Shown here one piece after another: positions 32,448 through 43,317 of a DNA stretch of 64,000 nt; positions within the stretch are counted from its first letter, which is position 1; each line of letters starts with the position of its first letter. Made by a program: the position numbers and the translations under genes. The notes under the pieces are model-generated. The model had not been told where the DNA came from, searched no databases, and saw only the letters and a list, made by a program, of their open reading frames with translations. Origin of the DNA: Megaleporinus macrocephalus. Its lineage: Eukaryota > Chordata > Actinopteri > Characiformes > Anostomidae. The stretch is from positions 39,019,656 through 39,083,655 of the forward strand of contig CM038709.1 of assembly GCA_021613375.1 (NCBI GenBank), written 5' to 3'.

Positions 32448-34868
32448 TAGTACACTACCAGTCAAACGTTTTAGTACACTACCAGTCAAACGTTTTAGAT
32501 ACACTACCAGTCAAACGTTTTAGTACACTACCAGTCAAACGTTTTAGTACACTACCAGTCAAACGTTTTAGTTACACTACCAGTCAAACGTTTTAGAATA
32601 CTACCAGTCAAACGTTTTAGATACACTACCAGTCAAACGTTTTAGTACACTACCAGTCAAACGTTTTAGATCACTACCAGTCAAACGTTTTAGTACACTA
32701 CCAGTCAAACGTTTTAGATACACTACCAGTCAAACGTTTTAGTACACTACCAGTCAAACGTTTTAGATACACTACCAGTCAAACGTTTTAGATACACTAC
32801 CAGTCAAACGTTTTAGTACACTACCAGTCAAACGTTTTAGATACACTACCAGTCAAACGTTTTAGATACACTACCAGTCAAACGTTTTAGATACACTACC
32901 AGTCAAACGTTTTAGTACACTACCAGTCAAACGTTTTAGATCACTACCAGTCAAACGTTTTAGTACACTACCAGTCAAACGTTTTAGATACACTACCAGC
33001 CAAACGTTTTAGATACACTACCAGTCAAACGTTTTAGTACACTACCAGTCAAACGTTTTAGTAGACTACCAGTCAAACGTTTTAGATACACTACCAGTCA
33101 AACGTTTTAGTACACTACCAGTCAAACGTTTTAGATCACTACCAGTCAAACGTTTTAGATCACTACCAGTCAAACGTTTTAGTAGACTACCAGTCAAACG
33201 TTTTAGATACACTACCAGTCAAACGTTTTAGATACACTACCAGTCAAACGTTTTAGTACACTACCAGTCAAACGTTTTAGATCACTACCAGTCAAACGTT
33301 TTAGTACACTACCAGTCAAACGTTTTAGATACACTACCAGTCAAACGTTTTAGTACACTACCAGTCAAACGTTTTAGATACACTACCAGTCAAACGTTTT
33401 AGATACACTACCAGTCAAACGTTTTAGTACACTACCAGTCAAACGTTTTAGATACACTACCAGTCAAACGTTTTAGATACACTACCAGTCAAACGTTTTA
33501 GATACACTACCAGTCAAACGTTTTAGTACACTACCAGTCAAACGTTTTAGATACACTACCAGTCAAACGTTTTAGTACACTACCAGTCAAACGTTTTAGA
33601 TACACTACCAGTCAAACGTTTTAGTACACTACCAGTCAAACGTTTTAGTACACTACCAGTCAAACGTTTTAGTACACTACCAGTCAAACGTTTTAGATAC
33701 ACTACCAGTCAAACGTTTTAGTACACTACCAGTCAAACGTTTTAGATACACTACCAGTCAAACGTTTTAGATACACTACCAGTCAAACGTTTTAGATACA
33801 CTACCAGTCAAACGTTTTAGTACACTACCAGTCAAACGTTTTAGATACACTACCAGTCAAACGTTTTAGATACACTACCAGTCAAACGTTTTAGATACAC
33901 TACCAGTCAAACGTTTTAGATACACTACCAGTCAAACGTTTTAGTACACTACCAGTCAAACGTTTTAGATACACTACCAGTCAAACGTTTTAGATACACT
34001 ACCAGTCAAACGTTTTAGATACACTACCAGTCAAACGTTTTAGTACACTACCAGTCAAACGTTTTAGATACACTACCAGTCAAACGTTTTAGTACACTAC
34101 CAGTCAAACGTTTTAGATACACTACCAGTCAAACGTTTTAGTACACTACCAGTCAAACGTTTTAGATACACTACCAGTCAAACGTTTTAGATACACTACC
34201 AGTCAAACGTTTTAGTACACTACCAGTCAAACGTTTTAGATACACTACCAGCCAAACGTTTTAGATCACTACTAGTCAAACGTTTTAGATACACTACCAG
34301 TCAAACGTTTTAGAACACTACCAGTCAAACGTTTTAGAACACTACCAGTCAAACGTTTTAGTACACTACCAGTCAAACGTTTTAGTACACTACCAGCCAA
34401 ACGTTTTAGTACACTACCAGTCAAACGTTTTAGTACACTACCAGTCAAACGTTTTAGATACACTACCAGCCAAACGTTTTAGATACACTACCAGCCAAAC
34501 GTTTTAGATACACTACCAGTCAAACGTTTTAGTACACTACCAGCCAAACGTTTTAGTACACTACCAGTCAAACGTTTTAGTACACTACCAGTCAAACGTT
34601 TTAGATACACTACCAGCCAAACGTTTTAGATCACTACTAGTCAAACGTTTTAGATACACTACCAGTCAAACGTTTTAGAACACTACCAGTCAAACGTTTT
34701 AGATACACTACCAGTCAAACGTTTTAGTACACTACCAGTCAAACGTTTTAGTACACTACCAGCCAAACGTTTTAGTACACTACCAGTCAAACGTTTTAGT
34801 ACACTACCAGTCAAACGTTTTAGATACACTACCAGCCAAACGTTTTAGATCACTACTAGTACACTACT
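32448..34868. repeat. Minisatellite T5, 23/24-bp unit resembling a transposon end
   Basis: About 100 units of TACACTACCAGTCAAACGTT followed by TTAG (23 bp) or TTAGA (24 bp), the two lengths alternating irregularly. The unit closely resembles the terminal inverted repeat word TACACTNCCANTCAAAAGTTT of fish Tc1/mariner-like MITEs, one of which lies at 42801-43315. The array starts about 168 nt after the exon D donor. Near 34250-34860 a block containing TAGATCACTACTAGTCAAAC is repeated. Confidence 0.96.
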
Positions 34869-35035
34869 TTTTTGTCGACCTGAGGAGGCTAGGTTTCTCT
34901 TTTACGTCTTGGTTCCTCTCAAGGTTTCTTGTCACTGTTGGTCCTCTCGTTCGTGCTGGGGACTTGGATCTGGATTTTCTGTACAGCTGCTTTGTGATAT
35001 GTCAGCTACATAAATGAAGCTTGACTTGAATGTGT
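34869..35035 (+). repeat. Dispersed repeat R3, copy 2
   Basis: GACCTGAGGAGGCTAGGTTT, TCTTGGTTCCTCTCAAGGTT and CAGCTGCTTTGTGATATGTC are the ordered words of a very common fish repeat whose canonical form ends in a ..CTATACAAATAAA.. tail. Here the end reads ATGAAGCTTGACTTGAAT. Confidence 0.65.
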
Positions 35036-35340
35036 GGGCGTTGTGCGCTGCTTTTGCGTTGCTTTGATTACAGATCTATTATGCACTCAGATATTTGTGT
35101 ATCTGGTTAATTATTCAAAGTAACTGTTCAGATATTTCTTGTGTACAACATACAAGCAGTTAGTTGTTGTCAGAGTTTAAAGGTAGCAGTGAAAGGTGTT
35201 AGGCTTGTTTCTGGATGTAAATGCCTGAACCTCACCAGCTACACACAGCTAAGAGTATGATTGAGATGGCAGAGATAGCGTGACTTTATTGCCACAAATC
35301 AGATGCTAGCAAAGTCCAGAAAGATAAGATCTCTCTCTAA

Positions 35341-36883
35341 TGATTAGTGTGTGAGGCAGGAGAAGAAAAAATCTGATTAGTTTGTACGGTAGGGGAAGAA
35401 ATGTTTGATTAGTGTGTGAAGCTGGAGAAGAATAAGTCTGATTAGTTTGTACGGTAGGGGAAGAAATGTTTGATTAGTGTGTGAGGCAGGAGAAGAAAAA
35501 GTCTGATTAGATTGTGATATGGGAGAAGAAATGTTTGATTAGTGTGTGAGGCAGGAGAAAAAAAAGTCTGATTAGTTTGTACGGTAGGGGAAGAAATGTT
35601 TGATTAGTGTGTGAGGCAGGAGAAGAAAAAGTCTGATTAGTTTGTGAGGTAGGGGAAGAAATGTTTGATTAGTGTGTGAGGCAGGAGAAGAAATGTTTGA
35701 TTAGTGTGTGAGGCAGGAGAAGAATAAGTCTGATTAGTTTGTGAGGTAGGGGAAGAATTGTTTGATTAGTGTGTGAAGCTGGAGAAGAATAAGTCTGATT
35801 AGTTTGTGAGGTAGGGGAAGAATTGTTTGATTAGTGTGTGAAGCTGGAGAAGAATAAGTCTGATTAGTTTGTGAGGTAGGGAAAGAATTGTTTGATTAGT
35901 GTGTGAAGCTGGAGAAGAATAAGTCTGATTAGTTTGTGAGGTAGGGGAAGAATTGTTTGATTAGTGTGTGAAGCTGGAGAAGAATAAGTCTGATTAGTTT
36001 GTGAGGTAGGGGAAGAATTGTTTGATTAGTGTGTGAAGCTGGAGAAGAATAAGTCTGATTAGTTTGTGAGGTAGGGAAAGAATTGTTTGATTAGTGTGTG
36101 AAGCTGGAGAAGAATAAGTCTGATTAGTTTGTGAGGTAGGGGAAGAATTGTTTGATTAGTGTGTGAAGCTGGAGAAGAATAAGTCTGATTAGTTTGTGAG
36201 GTAGGGGAAGAATTGTTTGATTAGTGTGTGAAGCTGGAGAAGAATAAGTCTGATTAGTTTGTGAGGTAGGGGAAGAATTGTTTGATTAGTGTGTGAAGCT
36301 GGAGAAGAATAAGTCTGATTAGTTTGTGAGGTAGGGGAAGAAATGTTTGATTAGTGTGTGAAGCTGGAGAAGAATAAGTCTGATTAGTTTGTGAGGTAGG
36401 GGAAGAAATGTTTGATTAGTGTGTGAAGCTGGAGAAGAATAAGTCTGATTAGTTTGTGAGGTAAGAAAAGAATTGTTTGATTAGTGTGTGAAGCTGGAGA
36501 AGAATAAGTCTGATTAGTTTGTGAGGTAGGGGAAGAATTGTTTGATTAGTGTGTGAAGCTGGAGAAGAATAAGTCTGATTAGTTTGTGAGGTAGGGGAAG
36601 AATTGTTTGATTAGTGTGTGAAGCTGGAGAAGAATAAGTCTGATTAGTTTGTGAGGTAAGAAAAGAATTGTTTGATTAGTGTGTGAAGCTGGAGAAGAAT
36701 AAGTCTGATTAGTTTGTGAGGTAAGAAAAGAATTGTTTGATTAGTGTGTGAAGCTGGAGAAGAATAAGTCTGATTAGTTTGTGAGGTAGGGGAAGAATTG
36801 TTTGATTAGTGTGTGAAGCTGGAGAAGAATAAGTCTGATTAGTTTGTGAGGTAAGAAAAGAATTGTTTGATTAGTGTGTGAGG
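35341..36883 (+). repeat. Minisatellite T6, 33-bp unit (66-bp dimer)
   Basis: The units alternate TGATTAGTGTGTGAAGCTGG + AGAAGAATAAGTC and TGATTAGTTTGTGAGGTAGG + GGAAGAATTGTTT, giving a 66-bp higher-order dimer repeated over 20 times. The left part (35341-35750) is more varied (AGGCAGG, ACGGTAGG). The monomer is homologous to the inverted complement of the next array. Confidence 0.96.
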
Positions 36884-36928
36884 CCAAAGTAAAGTAGGCC
36901 TTCCTCTGAGATGTTAACCGGTACACAT

Positions 36929-38950
36929 GTTAATCAGTTTTTTTCTTCTCCTGCCTTACACACTAATCAGACATTTCTTTACTTTTCTCACACATTAATC
37001 AGACATTTCACTTTTCTCACACATTAATCAGACATTTCTTCACTTTTCTCACACACTAATCAGGTTTTTCTTCACCTGCCTCACACACTAATCAGACATT
37101 TCTTTACTTTTCTCACACACTAATCAGACATTTCACTTTTCTCACACATTAATCAGACATTTCTTCACTTTTCTCACACACTAATCAGGTTTTTCTTCAC
37201 CTGCCTCACACACTAATCAGACATTTCTTTACTTTTCTCACACACTAATCAGACATTTCTTCACTTTTCTCACACACTAATCAGACATTTCTTCACTTTT
37301 CTCACACACTAATCAGACATTTCTTTACTTTTCTCACACACTAATCATACATTTCCCCTTTCTCACACACTAATCAGACATTTCTTCACTTTTCTCACAT
37401 ACTAATCAGACATTTCACTTTTCTCACACACTAATCAGACATTTCTTTACTTTTCTCACACTAATCAGACATTTCTTCAATTTTCTCACACTAATCAGAC
37501 ATTTCTTCACTTTTCTTATACAGTAATCAGACATTCCTTTACTTTTCTCACACACTAATCAGACATTTCTTAACTTTTCTCACACACTAATCAGACATTT
37601 CTTCACTTTTCTCACACACTAATCAGACATTTCTTCACTTTTCTCACACACTAATCAGACATTTCTTTACTTTTCTCACACACTAATCATACATTTCCCC
37701 TTTCTCACACACTAATCAGACATTTCTTCACTTTTCTCACATACTAATCAGACATTTCACTTTTCTCACACACTAATCAGACATTTCTTTACTTTTCTCA
37801 CACTAATCAGGCATTTCTTCAATTTTCTCACACTAATCAGACATTTCTTCACTTTTCGTATACACTAATCAGACATTCCTTTACTTTTCTCACACACTAA
37901 TCAGACATTTCTTAACTTTTCTCACACACTAATCAGACATTTCTTTACTTTTCACACACTAATCAGACATTTCTTTGCTTTTCTCACACACTAATCAGAC
38001 AATTCTTTACTTTTCTCACACACTAATCTGACATTTTTTTACTTTTCTCACACACTAATCAGACATTTCTTTACTTTTTTCACACACTAATCAGACATTT
38101 CTTCACTTTTCTCACACACTAATCAGACATTTCTTCACTTTTCTCACACTAATCAGACATTCTTCACTTTTCTCACACACTTATCAGACATTTTTTCCCC
38201 TGCCTCACACACTAATCAGACATTTCTTCACTTTTCTCACACACTAATCAGACATTTCTTCACTTTTCTCACACACTAATCAGACATTCTTCACTTTTCT
38301 CACACACTTATCAGACATTTTTTCCCCTGCCTCACACACTAATCAGACATTTCTTCACTTTTCTCACACACTTATCAGACATTTCTTTACTTTTCTCACA
38401 CACTAATCAGACATTTCTTCACTTTTCTCACATACTAATAAGACATTTCACTTCTCTCACACATTAATCAGACATTTCACTTCTCTCACACATTAATCAG
38501 ACATTTCTTCACTTTTCTCACATACTAATAAGACATTTCACTTATCTCACACACTAATCAGACATTTCTTCACTTTTCTCACACACTAATCAGACATTTC
38601 TTTACTTTTCTCACACACTAATCAGACATTTCTTTGCTTTTCTCACACACTAATCAGACAATTCTTTACTTTTCTCACACACTAATCAGACATTTCTTCC
38701 CTTTTCTCACACACTAATCAGACATTCTTCACTTTTCTCACACACTTATCAGACATTTTTTCCCCTGCCTCACACACTAATCAGACATTTCTTTACTTTT
38801 CTCACACACTAATCAGACATTCTTCACTTTTCTCACACACTAATCAGACATTCTTCACTTTTCTCACACACTTATCAGACATTTTTTCCCCTGCCTCACA
38901 CACTAATCAGACATTTCTTCACTTTTTTCACACACTAATCAGACACTTCT
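36929..38950 (-). repeat. Minisatellite T7, ~32-bp unit, inverted relative of T6
   Basis: About 60 units of CACACACTAATCAGACATTT + CTTCACTTTTCT. The reverse complement contains GAAGAAATGTCTGATTAGTG + TGTGAG, matching the T6 units GAAGAAATGTTTGATTAGTG. Some units carry CACCTGCCTCACACACTAAT, the complement of T6 ATTAGTGTGTGAGGCAGG. The two arrays point towards each other across only about 45 bp. Confidence 0.96.
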
Positions 38951-39239
38951 TATTATTCACTGTAGTCATCCAACGCTAGTTATTGATGTTTATGGTGTTT
39001 GGACTGTGATGTGGCCGACAGCAGTCACTGGTTTTTACTGGTAACTCTGACTTCATTGAGCTTCATTCTGATTTTCAGATTTGTGTCCTACTGTTAGTCT
39101 GCTGGGACAGTCATTGGTCATCACTGCCCAATCTAAATACTTCTGTCCAATCACAAGCTGCTGTTTTCCTTTCCTCTGTATTCAGTATTGCATATACTCT
39201 TAAAACTCCTCTATTTTTCATATCGCTTAGTGCTTCGTC

Positions 39240-39455
39240 TGGCTGTCCACCGCCGACCCGAGGAGGACGGGTTCCCCTTTTAAGTCTCGGTTCCTCTTGA
39301 GGTTCCGTCCTCTTGAGCGTTGAGGCAGTTTTTCCCTGTCACCGTACTCCTCGCCCTTGGTTTGCTCACTGGGAGCTCGGACCCGCGTTCTCTGTAAGGC
39401 CGCTCTGTGACACCGTCTGCTGTATAAATAAACCCTGCCTCGACTCGACCAGTCT
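39240..39455 (+). repeat. Dispersed repeat R3, copy 3
   Basis: ACCCGAGGAGGACGGGTTCC, GTCTCGGTTCCTCTTGAGGT and TGAGGCAGTTTTTCCCTGTC, then GTAAGGCCGCTCTGTGACAC and CTGTATAAATAAACCCTG: all the words of the common fish repeat in order. This is the most complete of the three copies. Its CpG content is high. Short open frames on both strands here are not genes. Confidence 0.7.
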
Positions 39456-39947
39456 GCAGCATGGGCCTCCAGAAAGAGGCAGTTCAAATGTCATCACAAT
39501 GCAAGATGACCAGAACGGCGGCGCACAGAGGAGCGTCCTGCGGTTAGTCAGCACGCTGAAGTAGGGCACAGATGGATAACAGTAGCGCCCGCCAGACTCG
39601 CAGCCTTCAAACCTGAAAGCACATTATAGGTTTTTTCCTCTCAGCTTGTGGAACCTGAAATAGTTCACAGTCTCCACTGGAGTCACCTTTACGAGAAACC
39701 AGCTGCCTCAGCACATCTATTCAGCAGGTCCTCTGCAACATCTGCAGCCACTCTCAGCAAAGATGTTTAAGGTCATCCCGATGGGCAGCGTTTCGGTGCT
39801 CTGTGGAGACGGCCTTTACTCCAGTTGTACGAAGGCATTACTCAAACAGGACTAGTCTGTTGCCGCGTATACAGCCCTGTCCCAATTCCACTATGTCTGA
39901 GGTAGAGCTGAGCGATACAGCCAGCTCGAGTCAGAGGTTCACGCTAC
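39456..39947. other. Intronic sequence, no gene seen
   Basis: Unique-looking sequence without coding similarity. Confidence 0.4.
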
Positions 39948-40090
39948 CTAATGCCTGGTTTACACTACACAAGTGTTTGAGTGGTCATGTCTTTGCGCTG
40001 TTCACACTATGTGACTGGTTGTGCTGTGATCGCGAGTCTTTCAGTTGTTGTGGCTTCACACTACATGATCGGCGACACGTGAACAGGAGA
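39948..40090 (-). repeat. Dispersed repeat, inverted partner of 15060-15265
   Basis: It begins CTAATGCCTGGTTTACACTA and includes TTCACACTATGTGACTGGTT and ACACTACATGATCGGCGACA, the reverse complement of the 15060-15265 words. Confidence 0.65.
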
Positions 40091-40160
40091 ACTGAACTCT
40101 GGCGCAAACGAAACGCATGTTTAGATATATAGGTTTCTTTATGTAATAATCTACAGAACC

Positions 40161-42027
40161 ACGGTGGTGTAGTGGTTAGTACGGTGGTGTAGTGGTTAGT
40201 ACGGTGGTGTAGTGGTTAGTACGGTGGTGTAGTGGTTAGTACGGTGGTGTAGTGGTTAGTACGGTGGTGTAGTGGTTAGTACGGTGGTGTAGTGGTTAGT
40301 ATGGTGGTGTAGTGGTTAGTACGGTGGTGTAGTGGTTAGTATGGTGGTGTAGTGGTTAGTACGGTGGTGTAGTGGTTAGTACGGTGGTGTAGTGGTTAGT
40401 ACGGTGGTGTAGTGGTTAGTATGGTGGTGTAGTGGTTAGTACGGTTGTGTAGTGGTTAGTACGGTGGTGTAGTGGTTAGTATGGTGGTGTAGTGGTTAGT
40501 ATGGTGGTGTAGTGGTTAGTATGGTGGTGTAGTGGTTAGTAAGGTGGTGTAGTGGTTAGTATGGTGGTGTAGTGGTTAGTACGGTTGTGTAGTGGTTAGT
40601 ACGGTGGTGTAGTGGTTAGTATGGTGGTGTAGTGGTTAGTACGGTGGTGTAGTGGTTAGTATGATGGTGTAGTGGTCAGTATGGTGGTGTAGTGGTCAGT
40701 ATGGTGGTGTAGTGGTTATTACGGTGGTGTAGTGGTCAGTATGGTGGTGTAGTGGTCAGTATGGTGGTGTAGTGGTTAGTACGGTGGTGTAGTGGTTAGT
40801 ACGGTGGTGTAGTGGTTAGTAAGGTGGTGTAGTGGTTAGTATGGTGGTGTAGTGGTTAGTATGGTTGTGTAGTGGTTAGTATGGTGGTGTAGTCGTTAGT
40901 ATGGTGGTGTAGTGGTTAGTATGGTGGTGTAGTGGTTAGTATGGTGGTGTAGTGGTCAGTATGGTGGTGTAGTGGTCAGTATGGTGGTGTAGTGGTTAGT
41001 ATGGTGGTGTAGTGGTTAGTAAGGTGGTGTAGTGGTTAGTACGGTGGTGTAGTGGTTAGTACGGTGGTGTAGTGGTTAGTACGGTGGTGTAGTGGTTAGT
41101 ACGGTGGTGTAGTGGTTAGTATGGTGGTGTAGTGGTTAGTGTGGTGGGGTAGTGGTTAGTATGGTGGTGTAGTGGTCAGTACGGTGGTGTAGTGGTTAGT
41201 ACGGTGGTGTAGTGGTTAGTATGGTGGTGTAGTGGTTAGTATGGTGGTGTAGTGGTTAGTATGGTGGTGTAGTGGTTAGTAAGGTGGTGTAGTGGTTAGT
41301 ATGGTGGTGTAGTGGTCAGTATGGTGGTGTAGTGGTCAGTATGGTGGTGTAGTGGTTAGTATGGTGGTGTAGTGGTTAGTATGGTGGTGTAGTGGTTAGT
41401 ATGGTGGTGTAGTGGTTAGTACGGTGGTGTAGTGGTTAGTACGGTGGTGTAGTGGTTAGTACGGTGGTGTAGTGGTTAGTACGGTGGTGTAGTGGTTAGT
41501 ACGGTGGTGTAGTGGTTAGTATGGTGGTGTAGTGGTTAGTACGGTGGTGTAGTGGTCAGTACGGTGGTGTAGTGGTTAGTACGGTGGTGTAGTGGTTAGT
41601 ACGGTGGTGTAGTGGTTAGTATGGTGGTGTAGTGTTAGTATGGTGGTGTAGTGGTTAGTACGGTGGTGTAGTGGTTAGTATGGTGGTGTAGTGGTTAGTA
41701 TGGTGGTGTAGTGGTTAGTACGGTGGTGTAGTGGTTAGTACGGTGGTGTAGTGGTCAGTATGGTGGTGTAGTGGTTAGTATGGTGGTGTAGTGGTTAGTA
41801 TGGTGGTGTAGTGGTTAGTATGGTGGTGTAGTGGTTAGTATGGTGGTGTAGTGGTTAGTACGGTGGTGTAGTGGTTAGTATGGTGGTGTAGTGGTTAGTA
41901 TGGTGGTGTAGTGGTTAGTATGGTGGTGTAGTGGTTAGTATGGTGGTGTAGTGGTTAGTACGGTGGTGTAGTGGTTAGTATGGTGGTGTAGTGGTTAGTA
42001 TGGTGGTGTAGTGGTTAGTATGGTGGT
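40161..42027 (+). repeat. Minisatellite T8, 20-bp SINE-head unit, about 93 copies
   Basis: The unit is GGTGGTGTAGTGGTTAGTAC or GGTGGTGTAGTGGTTAGTAT. It holds an almost perfect 20-bp register apart from one 1-bp deletion near 41634. The unit equals the first part (D-arm/A-box side) of a tRNA-Val-like SINE head. At the right end the array passes into SINE body sequence (42028-42095). Confidence 0.97.
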
Positions 42028-42095
42028 CTGGGCCGTTCTGTGTGGAGTTTGGATGTTCTCCTCGTGCTTGAGTGAGTTTCTCCCATAGGATCCCA
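42028..42095 (+). mobile_element. Truncated SINE body after array T8
   Basis: GGCCGTTCTGTGTGGAGTTT, then GGATGTTCTCCTCGTGCTTG and AGTGAGTTTCTCCC match the body of the SINE at 52541 (GGTTCTGTGTGGAGTGTGTA, TGTTCTCTCCGTGCTTGACT). The B-box region is missing between array and body. Confidence 0.8.
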
Positions 42096-42245
42096 TTCAT
42101 TTTTGGCTGAACCCAAACATTACGGTGTCACTGCCTGTGCTCACTCAGGGTGGATCCTCAACCTCTAATCCACAGACATACTGACCCGCACTCATCTATT
42201 TGTCGTTTATGTGCTACCGTCCTACGTTTCCTTCACGATATGCAC
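42096..42245 (+). repeat. Dispersed repeat family R1 (copy 4)
   Basis: GATCCCATTCATTTTTGGCT, GAACCCAAACATTACGGTGT and CTCTAATCCACAGACATACT parallel the copies at 19010 and 49130. Confidence 0.65.
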
Positions 42246-42798
42246 TGTTCTAGGTGTGTCTGCCTTTTTTCTAAAGAACACAGTCTTCAGTTTCACAGTT
42301 AACTCATAGTAAATGACAGCAAAGCCATAAATCATTGGTGATTTGTAGGCACGGGTACATGGAGATACAAGTAGAGATGCTTAACAATCTAATCAGAATT
42401 GAAATGCGTTACAAACAAGCAGACAAACCACAAAAGCTCGTACAGAAAGAGCGACTGGTGGAAATCCAAAATCTGCAGGAATATTGACTAGCTGGATTCG
42501 AGGCTCAATAATGCCCGCGTGCAGGTATGACAGATCCAAGCTGGTGGAATCACAAGCCAGGTTTTTAAAAGGTTCCTGGGCACATTGTTAGTGGAAATCT
42601 CCTACTTCTGACTATTCCCCTGTTTTCTTTCTCCGTCTCTGCCTCTCTCATTACTCCAGTCATTTTGTAGCTCAGCTATTTTTTCCTCCTGCTTTCCCTT
42701 CAGTAATCTCTTTCTCAGTCTCTGCTGTTAACTCTTAGCAGTCTGCGTTTAAGCTGTCATCCTTGAGTCACCGTTGGGTTTAATGTAAATGGTAAATG
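42246..42798. other. Intronic sequence, no gene seen
   Basis: Unique-looking, AT-rich sequence without recognised features. Confidence 0.4.
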
Positions 42799-42800
42799 TA

Positions 42801-43315
42801 CACTGCCACTCAAAAGTTTGGGATCACAGTGAAATGTTCTTGTTTTAATGGAGTATCTTCTTCCTTAACACAACAATGGACTGACGGGTCTCTAAAGAAA
42901 GTTGTTTCTTTCTGGTCATTTTGAGTCGGTCAGCAAGCCATCAACTGCTGATCTTCAGATACTAAACTAACCTAGAATGTTGTTCTCCCTTTTATACTCA
43001 CTTATTAGTAGAATGTTTTTCAGCTGTGCATCACAACTGAGCAAGAGTGTCCTAACAACCAGTTAGTCCAATAACATCCTTAACTTGGATTGGTGGTCGT
43101 ACCAGGAGATTTAGACAGAGGACTGAGAATTGCTGATAATAGGACTATATGTTAAATGAGCCTCTATACAAAAATAGACTTTAATACAAACATTTTTATT
43201 TTTTAAAAATCATCTGATACACTTACATTAATTGTGAAATAAACAATATTGTTTGTGAATTGCATGAAAATTGCATGAAATGAAATTCTGTGATCTAAAC
43301 TTTTGAGCGGTAGTG
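42801..43315. mobile_element. Tc1/mariner-like MITE (515 bp)
   Basis: The termini are CACTGCCACTCAAAAGTTTG at the left and AAACTTTTGAGCGGTAGTG at the right, inverted and imperfect. Both sides are flanked by TA (42799-42800; 43316-43317). The interior has no transposase. The terminus belongs to the same family of ends as the T5 minisatellite unit. Confidence 0.88.
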
Positions 43316-43317
43316 TA

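Noticed and set aside
34272..34463. Minus-strand frame KRLTGSVL repeats
   Set aside because: Translation of the T5 minisatellite where 24-bp units happen to keep frame.
32448..38950. CRISPR-like regular repeats
   Set aside because: Units are directly tandem without unique spacers, and the setting is a vertebrate intron with spliced exons. These are minisatellites.
40161..42027. A cluster of true tRNA genes suggested by the GTGTAGTGGTTAG words
   Set aside because: Only the D-arm/A-box half is repeated. There is no anticodon arm, B box or acceptor stem in the units, so no tRNA can be made.
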